A stretch of 64,000 nt of DNA from Micropruina glycogenica (lineage in GTDB: Bacteria; Actinomycetota; Actinomycetes; Propionibacteriales; Propionibacteriaceae). Below are positions 15,299 to 23,030 of this stretch, piece by piece. Below the pieces are notes generated by a model, which did no database searches, was not told the origin of the DNA, and worked only from the letters and a program-made list of their open reading frames with translations. The position numbers and the translations under genes were made by a program. Every line of letters starts with the position of its first letter. Position 1 is the first letter of the stretch. The stretch lies in NCBI RefSeq assembly GCF_039524395.1, contig NZ_BAAAGO010000031.1; one strand, written 5' to 3'.

Positions 15299-16726
15299 TC
15301 AGAACACCCGAAAGTCGACGCTGCCCTTCACCAGGTCGGCGGCCACGAGCGTGGCGGTCACCTCGCCACCCAGCTTCAGCCGGCTGCCCTTCACCCGGGC
15401 CTCGACCGCCGGGTCGGGCACCTGCAAACGGCCGGCCCGACGGTCGGGATCGACGTCGATCAGCACGCCGTTGAAGCTCTGGCCGATGTGCGGGGCGAGC
15501 ACCATGGCCTCGACCAGGTCGACGATGCCCCGCTCGTATTTGCCGGCCCTCCGCGCCGAGTCCTCCATCTCGCTGGGCAGGTCGTTCAGGGCGTCCAGCA
15601 CCCAAGCGGGCACCGGCTCGCCGGCACTCAGCGCCACGCACAACTCGCCTGCGTACCGGTCGACCAGCCGCCGCAACGGTGCGGTCACGTGGGCGTACGG
15701 TGCCGCGATGGCGGCATGCTCGGCCTCTTTGGGTGCCCCATCGGTGAACGAGTCGTAGCCGGCCCCGCGAAACAGCGTGGTGCAGGCGTTCAGCATGGCC
15801 GCCTCGCGCGGCACCGACGCCTTCAGTCCCCGGACGAAATCGGGGTAGCTCACCTTCTGCGGCCATGAGATGCCGAGCCCCTGCGCGGTGCGGCGCAGCC
15901 GGTTGATCGCGTGGTCTTCGGCCGGCGGCAGGGTGCGCAGAATGCCCACACCCGCCTTCAGCATCATGTCAGCCGCCACCATGCCGGTGAGCAACGAGAG
16001 CTGCGCGTTCCAGCCCTCGCAGGGCAGGTTCGTGCGGTAAACCAGGGCCCAGCTGCCGCCGGCGACCGTCACCTCCTGCTCGGGCACGCCCAGGCTGACG
16101 CCGCCGCGAGCCACCTCGGCCTGCTCGCGCAACTGCCCGATCACCTTGAGCAGGTCGAGCACGTCGCCGGCCTGGCCGCCGTCGATCAGGGCCTGAACCT
16201 CGTCGTAGCTGTAGCGGCGGCGGCTGCGCACCCGGGCGCGTGCCACGGTGGCGTCGACCACGGCGCCGTCGGCGTCCAACTCGATCTGCCAGACCAGGGC
16301 CGGACGCACCACGTCGGGCAGCAGGCTGGCCCCGTTCTCGCTGAGCGCCTCGGGGTGCAGCGGCGTGCGCCGGCTCGGCGCGTACAGCGTCTCGACCCGC
16401 TCGTGGCACTCGTCATCGATCACCCCGCCGGGCTCGACGAACGCCGCCACGTCGGCGATGGCGTAGCGCACCAGATAGCCCGTGTCGGTGCGCGACAGGT
16501 GCAGCGCCTGGTCGAGGTCGAGCGACCCGGCCGGGTCGATGGTGACGAACTCGACGTCGGTGAGGTCGGTCACCGGCAACTGGACGTCGGCGGCCGCGGC
16601 CTGGGCCGCCTCGATCACCTCGGCCGGAAAGTCGTCGGGCACGCCCAGCTCGTCGCGCAGTTGCCGCAGCCCCTCACGCAGCGGCGGGGGCACCTCGTCG
16701 AGAAAGGCGACGGTACGACTCGGCAT
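15299..16726 (-). CDS. RNB-domain exoribonuclease (RNase II/R family)
   Basis: A 475-residue 3'-5' exoribonuclease-like protein. The RNB catalytic block is complete near residues 58-75: DVEFVTIDPAGSLDLDQAL carries the conserved Asp set for magnesium, and IADVAAFVEPGGVIDDE follows. Later family motifs include YAPSRRTPLHPEALSE, SLLPDVVRPALVWQIE and HAAIAAPYAHVTAPLRRLVDRYAGEL (written in parts: AAPYAHVTAPLRR and RYAGEL). Cold-shock domains of full RNase II/R are absent from the N-terminus and the C-terminal S1-like region is short, the compact form usual in actinobacteria. Start ATG 16724-16726 is preceded by GGAGG. Confidence 0.9.
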   Translation of the reverse strand: MPSRTVAFLDEVPPPLREGLRQLRDELGVPDDFPAEVIEAAQAAAADVQLPVTDLTDVEFVTIDPAGSLDLDQALHLSRTDTGYLVRYAIADVAAFVEPGGVIDDECHERVETLYAPSRRTPLHPEALSENGASLLPDVVRPALVWQIELDADGAVVDATVARARVRSRRRYSYDEVQALIDGGQAGDVLDLLKVIGQLREQAEVARGGVSLGVPEQEVTVAGGSWALVYRTNLPCEGWNAQLSLLTGMVAADMMLKAGVGILRTLPPAEDHAINRLRRTAQGLGISWPQKVSYPDFVRGLKASVPREAAMLNACTTLFRGAGYDSFTDGAPKEAEHAAIAAPYAHVTAPLRRLVDRYAGELCVALSAGEPVPAWVLDALNDLPSEMEDSARRAGKYERGIVDLVEAMVLAPHIGQSFNGVLIDVDPDRRAGRLQVPDPAVEARVKGSRLKLGGEVTATLVAADLVKGSVDFRVF

Positions 16727-16864
16727 CGATGAACCTCCGGTTCGGCCGCGTTCACCCTAGTCGCGTGCAGGCGGTGCGGCGCCGATCAAGGTGCCGACAC
16801 TCCTTGCCGAAGACCCCGTCGTCCCTGGCGAGACCGGGGATCTCACCCGCAACCGTGCAGTGGA

Positions 16865-17330
16865 ACAGATGGGAGATCGCGGCGTTCGCCGGGATGACGG
16901 CGTGCCGTGATCGAGTGCGCGACAGATGGAGATCCCGGCGTTCGCCGGGATGACGGCGTGCCGTGATGGAGTGCGCTCACGTCTCGCCCGTCAAAGACCC
17001 GGCGTTCGTGATGACACAGACAGCGGTCATCCCGGGCTTGACCCGGGATCTCACACGTGACGGGCGCGACGAGGTCTCGACACGCTCAACCAACGAGAGA
17101 ACGCAGATCGCGTTATGAGATCCCGCGTTCGCCGGGATGACGAAGGCTGCGAGCGCAACGTCAAAGCGGAGCGGGAGCGTCCCTGTCAGGGTGTGGTCGG
17201 GCGTTTGCGCACCTGCGAGGCGCTAGCCGAGCAGTTCAGCAAGGGCGGGACAGGGGCGCCCCCGCTCCGCGGCAACAGACGCAACCAACGGGCTCTCGAC
17301 AAGCTCGACCATCCAGAAGCTCGACCAGCG
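16865..17330. repeat. Repeat-packed intergenic region (families A and B, plus a long inverted repeat)
   Basis: The 606-bp gap between the RNB gene and the alpha/beta-hydrolase gene holds no supported gene. It contains a near-tandem duplication of about 56 bp (16865-16921 and 16922-16976), each with a family A palindrome and the tail GGCGTGCCGTGAT. It also has a variant palindrome with core CCCGGGCTTGACCCGGG (17023-17054), a family B half-site (about 17065-17098), another family A copy (17117-17142), an 18-bp inverted repeat (17170-17187 with 17249-17266, two mismatches) and a degenerate family B piece (17286-17330). The upstream stretch 16740-16864 shows nothing recognisable. Confidence 0.75.
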
Positions 17331-17332
17331 GC

Positions 17333-19075
17333 CTAACCGGACGCGCCCGGGCCGCCCAACCCACCACCCGGGCGAATCGACCCCAGCGACCCCGATCCCT
17401 TACCCGAGCCGACCGCGGCACCCGGTGCCGGCTTCTTCAACACCTCGACCGCCGATCTGATCGCGGCGACGATGGCCGTGACCGGAGCGTCCGTGCGCTG
17501 CAGCACCGCGGCCCACACCGGCACCAGTTCGTCTTCGTAGATGTGGCCGTGCCCGGGCGGGGTGTCGAGGCTGGTGGCCATGTCGGTGCTGACCTGAAAC
17601 CAGGTGACCAGTGGCCACCAGCGCAGGGACGGGTTGACATCGGAGCCGGCACGTTCGTGCAACCAGTCCGGCTCTCGCCACGCGAGTTCGGCGGTGAACC
17701 GGGCCATCGGGTCGGACGCGTGCGCGACGTAGACGATGCGCGGGGCGTCCCATCGGCCCAGTGGACGTCCGTAGGCGTCGGCGACCAGCTCTTCGGGTCT
17801 GGTGACGAAGCGAATGTGCTTGCCGTTGTCGATCACGGGGGTGATCTCGGGTGAGCCCCGCATGCGCAGCCGTACCAAGTCGCGGGCGATGCGGGTGAAG
17901 CCCGGTGTGCCGATCCAGACCGCTCCTGCGATACGGGCCACCATGTCATCGGCGTCGACGAAGGCGCCGTGGCCGCCGAAACTGCCCAGCGACTCGCCGC
18001 TCACGAAGATGGCCGGACGGCGGTCGCGCGGCATCAGCTCGATCTCTTCTTCGAGCGCCTCCAGCAGCGCGAACGCACTCTGGCCGGGGGTGTCGCGGTC
18101 GGCCAGAAACACGAACGCGCTGGCCAGCTTCGAGTACTGGATCGAGACGGTCGCGCAGTCACCGCCGGTGAGGTACTCCACGGCCTGCACCGAGAACTCG
18201 TCCACCCAACCCCGACCTGCAGGGGTGTTCACCACCAGGGTGCCCCGGTTGAGGGCACCGGTGCGGCGCACCTCGGCCATGGCCGCCGCGACCGCTCCGG
18301 CGACACCGTCGTCACCCTGGGTGGCGTAGACGCGAATCGGCTCGAGCGCAGGCTCGCCGGTCACGGCTTCGATCTGCTGGGCGGACGGCCCGCACGAGGT
18401 GAAGATCTGGCCACGACGGCCCAGGTCGTCCCATGACTGCGCGGCGCCGGGGCTGCCGCTGCGGGTGGCCGAGGTCGGAGCCTCGACCCCGCGGGGGCGG
18501 CGCCGGTTCATCTTCTCGGCCTGCCTGGTGAGCGACTCGAACACGCGACGCACCAGCACGCGGTTGACCAGCCGCAGCGCGACGATGATCGCCACCACGA
18601 CCACCAACAACGACAGCAGTGACGGCATGAACAGGTCCAGACCATTGGTGGCCCAGCTACCCAGCATCACCAGCCCGGTGACCAGCGTCACCAGCACCGC
18701 CAGAAACGCCAACGCCACACCCGTGGCCGCGATGTCGTGCCAGACGGGCTGCAGCGGCATGTCGACCAGCCGGGCGGTCCTGCGATGCTCCCGAACCGAC
18801 CACGACCAACCCAACACCAGGAGCGTCACCCCGACCAGCGTCAGTATTTGTTGACCGCCGGGCATCGTCCAGGTGACCTGCACGGTCAAACCGATCATGC
18901 GGGCCAAGAATCGAGCGGTCGCTTCGAGCGCCAGGCCGACGAGGTAGCCGATCACGGCCACGACACCGCCGATCAGGCCCTGCATCAGCCAGCGTCGGGG
19001 CAGCAGGCTGGGCGCGAACGTCACCAGAAAGGCGCACAGGCCCAGCACCAGGCCCAAGCCCGATACCGCGCCCAT
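17333..19075 (-). CDS. Membrane alpha/beta-hydrolase family protein (Abhydrolase_9 type)
   Basis: A 580-residue protein. The N-terminal about 180 residues hold four or five transmembrane helices (for example LVLGLCAFLVTFAPSLLP), matching the Abhydrolase_9 N-domain. A cytosolic or extracytoplasmic hydrolase domain follows, with YATQGDDGVAGAVAAAMAEV and the nucleophile elbow FVSGESLGSFGG (Ser in GESLG), then GAVWIGTPGFTRIARDL and IVYVAHASDPMARF, which supplies the likely acid residue. The C-terminal tail is Gly/Pro-rich. Such proteins are frequent in actinobacteria; lipase or esterase activity is inferred and the substrate is not known. Start ATG at 19073-19075 with an upstream GAGAGGGG site. 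Confidence 0.82.
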   Translation of the reverse strand: MGAVSGLGLVLGLCAFLVTFAPSLLPRRWLMQGLIGGVVAVIGYLVGLALEATARFLARMIGLTVQVTWTMPGGQQILTLVGVTLLVLGWSWSVREHRRTARLVDMPLQPVWHDIAATGVALAFLAVLVTLVTGLVMLGSWATNGLDLFMPSLLSLLVVVVAIIVALRLVNRVLVRRVFESLTRQAEKMNRRRPRGVEAPTSATRSGSPGAAQSWDDLGRRGQIFTSCGPSAQQIEAVTGEPALEPIRVYATQGDDGVAGAVAAAMAEVRRTGALNRGTLVVNTPAGRGWVDEFSVQAVEYLTGGDCATVSIQYSKLASAFVFLADRDTPGQSAFALLEALEEEIELMPRDRRPAIFVSGESLGSFGGHGAFVDADDMVARIAGAVWIGTPGFTRIARDLVRLRMRGSPEITPVIDNGKHIRFVTRPEELVADAYGRPLGRWDAPRIVYVAHASDPMARFTAELAWREPDWLHERAGSDVNPSLRWWPLVTWFQVSTDMATSLDTPPGHGHIYEDELVPVWAAVLQRTDAPVTAIVAAIRSAVEVLKKPAPGAAVGSGKGSGSLGSIRPGGGLGGPGASG

Positions 19076-19131
19076 CTCGACCCCTCTCGTCGATGGGGTT
19101 CACCCTAACGGTCGTCGGTGACGCGAGTGAG

Positions 19132-20880
19132 TCAGCCGTCCAGCGGATCGGCCATCTCGGCGAGCTTCTGCACCCGTTTCGCGCGCAGCGTGCCGGGTGC
19201 GTACTTCAGGGTCCAGGTGTCGTTCTCGATCAGGTCGAAGGCGTGCTGGTCGGCCTGGGGTTGGTCGCCCTGCTGTTGACCGTTGCGTGCTGACAGCTGC
19301 TGCACCACCGAACGAAAGTAGTAGTGAAAGAACAGCCGGTTGAACTCGGTGAAATAGATGTCGGCCACCCGAGCGTCACCCCTGATGATGATCATGTTCT
19401 CGTCGTTCTCGGTGGTGGAGGCCTTCGAGAAGTTGGCCGAGCCGGTGACCACCACCGGGTCAGGACCGAGCGGGTCGCTGAGCAGGAACTTGTCGTGAAT
19501 GAACGCGACGTGCTTGTTGAGGCCCAGTTCACGGGTGGTGGTCTCGGCGACCCACTGACCCAGCGGGTGGTCGAGTTCAGAACCCCAGGCCTGGTAGACG
19601 TTGCGCGACGAGTCGAGGCGAACCGTCGCCTTGCCGCGGGTTTCGAGCAGAAAGAACCGCAGCGGGCCGTCAGGGGTTCCGCCCGCGGCGGCGTCTTGAA
19701 TCTCTTGCGCGATGCCGAACGCGAACGTGGCGCAGGCCAGCGAGGTGGTGCCCGCTCCGATCAGTTGGGCGTACAGGTTGAGTGCCCCCAGGTCGGGCCG
19801 CGGGCTGAACACCGGGGTGATGCCGGGTGCGACACCCGCCCGGTCGGCCGGGCCCGGGCTCAAGGCGGCCACCGCCGCCTTGAACGCGGCGTTCTTGGTT
19901 CGTTTGTCGGTGGCGGTGTCCGCCGACCGTCCGCCGGGGTCGGTGGCCAGCAGGTCGAAGTACGCCTCGTAGGCGGCGGCGGTGCGGGCGTCGCGCACCA
20001 ATTGGCCGACATTCGACTGGCCGTGCACGCCGCCCCTGGTCAGGTTGGTCGAGCCCGTCCAGACCGTGGTGGGGGTTCCGGCCTCGCTGCGCACCAGGAA
20101 CTTGTTGTGCGCGATCGCCGACACCCGCGCCTCGCGGGCAATGATCACGCCGGGCGGAAAGCCGGCGGCGGCGATGGCGGCCTGGTTGGGCACCCGCGGG
20201 CCGTCGGCGGTGTTCTTGAAGTCGATCACCAGGCGCACCTCGACGCCCCGGTCGGCGGCGCGGACCAGTTTGTCGAGCACGGGGGCATAGTTGAACTCGT
20301 AGAACGCGCCGTGCAGCGCGTCGCCGGGGGCGGTTGTTCGAATGAAGTCCAGCAGCACGTCGTCCAGATCGCGGCTGAGCCAGTCGAGCGCCTGTTGCCG
20401 CAACTCGGGGGTCGGCTGGGCGTCGGGCGGCAGCCCGTTGAACCGGCGCTGGTAGGCCTGGCTCGAGGCCACGCCGCGGTTGAAGACCACGTCATTGGCG
20501 CCGCCATGCAGCGGCTCCGTGTGCACCGTGATGGTGATCGGCTTGTTGCGTCGCGGCTTGGCCGGCGTCCCACGCATCGGGTGAAAGCGGTAGGTGTAGG
20601 TGGTGTCGCCACGCAGCGTGAAGTCGTCCCACACCAGCGCCTGAATCGGGTGGGTGTACGTCGACACCTCATCAGTCGGCTTGGGGTCGCGCACCAGCGA
20701 CGGGAACACCTTGAACCCGCGCATCCAGACGAACGGTCCGCCCTCGGCGGCGCGTTCGACGCAGAACCCCAGCAGGCCCTTGCGGGCGAATTCGGTGGCG
20801 GTCAGGGCGAACGACACGGTGTTCACACCGCACACCGCGTAGGCCCGAATGCCACGAACCGAACGTGACCGGTAACGCAT
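19132..20880 (-). CDS. Phospholipase D-like protein with two HKD motifs
   Basis: A 582-residue protein with the duplicated PLD fold. The N-terminal about 150 residues form a strand-rich domain (GVNTVSFALTATEFARKGLL). The first active-site copy is AHNKFLVRSE ... TGSTNLTRGG, in which the Asp of HxKxxxxD is replaced. The second is IHDKFLLSDPLG ... VTGSANFS with His, Lys and Asp intact. No signal peptide is obvious, so a cytosolic location is likely. PLD-superfamily members of this layout include phospholipases and nucleases; the sequence does not decide between them. It lies on the same strand as the membrane hydrolase (56-bp gap) and may be expressed with it. Confidence 0.82.
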   Translation of the reverse strand: MRYRSRSVRGIRAYAVCGVNTVSFALTATEFARKGLLGFCVERAAEGGPFVWMRGFKVFPSLVRDPKPTDEVSTYTHPIQALVWDDFTLRGDTTYTYRFHPMRGTPAKPRRNKPITITVHTEPLHGGANDVVFNRGVASSQAYQRRFNGLPPDAQPTPELRQQALDWLSRDLDDVLLDFIRTTAPGDALHGAFYEFNYAPVLDKLVRAADRGVEVRLVIDFKNTADGPRVPNQAAIAAAGFPPGVIIAREARVSAIAHNKFLVRSEAGTPTTVWTGSTNLTRGGVHGQSNVGQLVRDARTAAAYEAYFDLLATDPGGRSADTATDKRTKNAAFKAAVAALSPGPADRAGVAPGITPVFSPRPDLGALNLYAQLIGAGTTSLACATFAFGIAQEIQDAAAGGTPDGPLRFFLLETRGKATVRLDSSRNVYQAWGSELDHPLGQWVAETTTRELGLNKHVAFIHDKFLLSDPLGPDPVVVTGSANFSKASTTENDENMIIIRGDARVADIYFTEFNRLFFHYYFRSVVQQLSARNGQQQGDQPQADQHAFDLIENDTWTLKYAPGTLRAKRVQKLAEMADPLDG

Positions 20881-21021
20881 ACCTCAAGGTAGCCCCGGCA
20901 GGCCGCTTTGATACCGGCCGGACTCGATGTGGCGCCGCACGACCGCCTGTGCGGATCCGCAGCCTCCAGCCCGGTCACTCGGCATGACCACGACGGGCGA
21001 AGGGGAGGTTTCTCAGCGGTC

Positions 21022-21178
21022 AGGGGACGGTTCTCCAGCGGTTGGAGAACCGTCCCCTACCCGGTTGGAGAACCGTCCCCTTGCCGGTTGGAGAAGCGTC
21101 CCCTACCCGGTCGGAGAACCGTCCCTTACCCGGTCGGAGAACCGTCCCCTACCCGGTTGGAGAACCGTCCCCTTGCCC
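21022..21178. repeat. Family C array: six tandem 23-bp units plus an inverted unit
   Basis: Units begin at 21041, 21064, 21087, 21110, 21133 and 21156, each exactly 23 bp, with consensus GTTGGAGAACCGTCCCCTACCCG written as GTTGGAGAACCGTCCCC plus TACCCG. An inverted copy at 21023-21037 (GGGGACGGTTCTCCA) pairs perfectly over 15 bp with the first unit around a 4-nt loop. The array ends one base before the stop codon of the VOC gene, so it would be at the 3' end of that mRNA. The rest of the 299-bp gap (20881-21021) shows nothing. Confidence 0.9.
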
Positions 21179-21179
21179 G

Positions 21180-21671
21180 TCAGTCGATGCGTTGCGCGAG
21201 GGCGACGATGATGCCGTCGGGGCCACGCACGTACGCCATGCGCCAGACGTTCTCGTACTGGCCGATGCCGCCCACCAGGCCGTAGCCGTCGGCCGCCACC
21301 CGCTCGACGAGGGCGTCGATGTCGTCCACCTGAAACGCGACGCTGCGCAATCCCGCCTGATTGGTGGGTGCGGCTGAGCCTGGCAGCACGTCGGGGCGAT
21401 CGAAGCTCGACAGTTCGACCCCGGTGCCGCCGTCGGGCGCTCGCAGCATGACGATCTGCGTGCGCGCACCCGTCATGCCGATCACGGTGTCGAGGAAGTC
21501 CCCGTCAACCGCCATACGTTCTTCGACCTCCAGCCCGAGGCTGACGAAGAAGGCCGTTGCACTGTCGAGGTCACTCACCGTGATACCGACGTGGTCGAAG
21601 GTCAGCACCCGCGCCGCCGTCGATTCGTCGAAACCGCCGACGCCCTGCGGCAGCCTCGGCGCCCGGGCCAT
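21180..21671 (-). CDS. VOC-family (glyoxalase/epimerase-like) protein
   Basis: A 163-residue protein of the vicinal oxygen chelate fold, two paired beta-alpha-beta-beta-beta modules. The first runs FDHVGITVSDLDSATAFF to VMLRAPDGGTGVELSSF; the second runs LRSVAFQVDDIDALVERV to YVRGPDGIIVALAQ. Candidate metal ligands are the His of DHVGI, Glu of GVELSS and the second-module equivalents, where the His is replaced by SVAF. The chosen start is the ATG at 21669-21671, which overlaps the stop of the upstream zinc-ribbon gene (TGATG), implying translational coupling; a longer frame exists but reads into that gene. The methylmalonyl-CoA epimerase and glyoxalase subgroups cannot be separated by eye. 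Confidence 0.8.
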   Translation of the reverse strand: MARAPRLPQGVGGFDESTAARVLTFDHVGITVSDLDSATAFFVSLGLEVEERMAVDGDFLDTVIGMTGARTQIVMLRAPDGGTGVELSSFDRPDVLPGSAAPTNQAGLRSVAFQVDDIDALVERVAADGYGLVGGIGQYENVWRMAYVRGPDGIIVALAQRID

Positions 21672-22414
21672 CACAGCCCCGATTCGGCGGTGCGCACCAG
21701 AATGCGGTTGCACTCTTCGCAGCGCAGCACCTCATCGGGTGACGCGTGGCGGTAGCGCACCAGGTCGGCGGCGTTCACCTGCAACTGGCAACCCGAACAG
21801 CGACGCTGCACCAGCGCGGCAGCCCCCACTCCTCCGCTCTTGGCGCGCACCTTGTCGTACAGGTCCACCAGGTCGGCCGGCAGCTCGGCAACCAGCCCTT
21901 CGCGCAGCGAGCGCTGGCCGGCCAGCTCGGCGTCCAGTTCGGCGAACTGAGTGTCGCGCGCGGCGATCAGAGCGCGCAGTTCACCTTCACCCGCCGCGCG
22001 GTCGGCCACCAGTTGATCGCGGACGCCGGTGGCGGCCTCGAGCCGTTCCATCACCTCGAGTTCGTCGTCTTCGAGGGCGACGATGCGGCGCTTGAGGTGC
22101 TCGATCTCGTCCAACAGGGCGTTGAGCTGCTTGGGGTCGCTGACGGTGCCGTCGTTGACGCGCTGCTGATCGCGCTGCAACCGCTGGCGCACCGGCACCA
22201 GATCGTCCTCGGCCTTGGCCTGATCGAGCTCCAGATCGCTGACCGCGGTGTTGGCGGCGATCAGCTCTTCGGCCTGCCGCCGGCGCACCACCTGGCGCTC
22301 GGCGATGGCTGCCAGTTCGGGCAGTGAGCGCCGCCGATGATCGAGCTGAGCGATCGCGGTGTCGATCGACTGCAGTTGCAGCAGCCTCGTTTGAGCGGTG
22401 GCAGCAGCCTGCAT
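21671..22414 (-). CDS. Coiled-coil zinc-ribbon protein (CdsZ/C4-type family)
   Basis: A 247-residue protein. Residues 1-175 are one long charged coiled coil (LLQLQSIDTAIAQLDHRRRS ... LNALLDEIEHLKRRIVALED). A C4 zinc ribbon follows with RCSGCQLQV and LRCEECNRILVR. This is the bacterial family usually encoded next to NIF3-like and RNase H/phosphatase genes in actinobacteria; a histidine phosphatase gene indeed lies divergently 53 bp away. The function is not firmly known and a nucleic-acid-associated role is inferred. The start is ATG 22412-22414, and the gene overlaps the VOC gene by one base. Confidence 0.85.
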   Translation of the reverse strand: MQAAATAQTRLLQLQSIDTAIAQLDHRRRSLPELAAIAERQVVRRRQAEELIAANTAVSDLELDQAKAEDDLVPVRQRLQRDQQRVNDGTVSDPKQLNALLDEIEHLKRRIVALEDDELEVMERLEAATGVRDQLVADRAAGEGELRALIAARDTQFAELDAELAGQRSLREGLVAELPADLVDLYDKVRAKSGGVGAAALVQRRCSGCQLQVNAADLVRYRHASPDEVLRCEECNRILVRTAESGL

Positions 22415-22467
22415 GGCGACCTCCTGGAGTTGTGGCCTCCGACTCTAGCCGCTGGTTAGATGGGCGC

Positions 22468-23028
22468 ATGACCCTGCTGTATCTCGTCCGCCACGGACAG
22501 ACCGAATGGAGCAAGTCCGGCCAGCACACCTCGTTCACCGATCTCGATCTCACCGAGCACGGTGTCAAGCAGGCGACCGCCCTGCGTGAGCGGCTCGACC
22601 CGAGCGAGTTCGGCCTGGTGTTGACCAGCCCACGCATGCGCGCCCGCAAGACCGCCGAACTGGCCGGCTTCACCGACTACGAGGTCACCGACGACCTTCA
22701 GGAGTGGAACTACGGCGACTACGAGGGCAAGACGTCTGCGCAGATTCGCGAGGACCACCACGGTTGGCGGCTGTGGTTCAACGGTGTGCCGAACGGCGAA
22801 ACCGCCGACCAGGTGCGTGAGCGGCTCACCCGGGTCGTTCACCGGGTGCGGGCATCAGGCGTCGACAAGGCGATCTGCTTCGGCCACGGCCACGCCTCGC
22901 GGGTGTTGGCCCTGTGTTGGATGGACTTTCCGCTGATCTTCGGCCAGGCGTTTCCGCTCGAAGTGGCCAGCATCTCGATTCTGGGCCGCGAGAAGGAATC
23001 GTGGGCCATGCTGCGCTGGAACAGCTGA
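22468..23028 (+). CDS. Histidine phosphatase family protein
   Basis: A 186-residue phosphoglycerate-mutase-like phosphatase. The catalytic histidine is in LVRHGQTEW near the N-terminus; LTSPRMRARKTAELAG is the second conserved block with its arginine, LQEWNYGDYEGKTSAQIRE supplies the acid region, and the second histidine is in ICFGHGHASRVLAL. The start is ATG 22468. The stop precedes the aminopeptidase P GTG by 2 nt, so the two are one transcription unit. The substrate (small phosphate ester or RNA-linked phosphate) cannot be read from sequence. Confidence 0.9.
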   Translation: MTLLYLVRHGQTEWSKSGQHTSFTDLDLTEHGVKQATALRERLDPSEFGLVLTSPRMRARKTAELAGFTDYEVTDDLQEWNYGDYEGKTSAQIREDHHGWRLWFNGVPNGETADQVRERLTRVVHRVRASGVDKAICFGHGHASRVLALCWMDFPLIFGQAFPLEVASISILGREKESWAMLRWNS

Positions 23029-23030
23029 TC

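Noticed and set aside
21022..21178. Possible CRISPR array
   Set aside because: The 23-bp units are directly abutting, with no unique spacers, and no cas gene is in the window; it is a REP-type tandem array.
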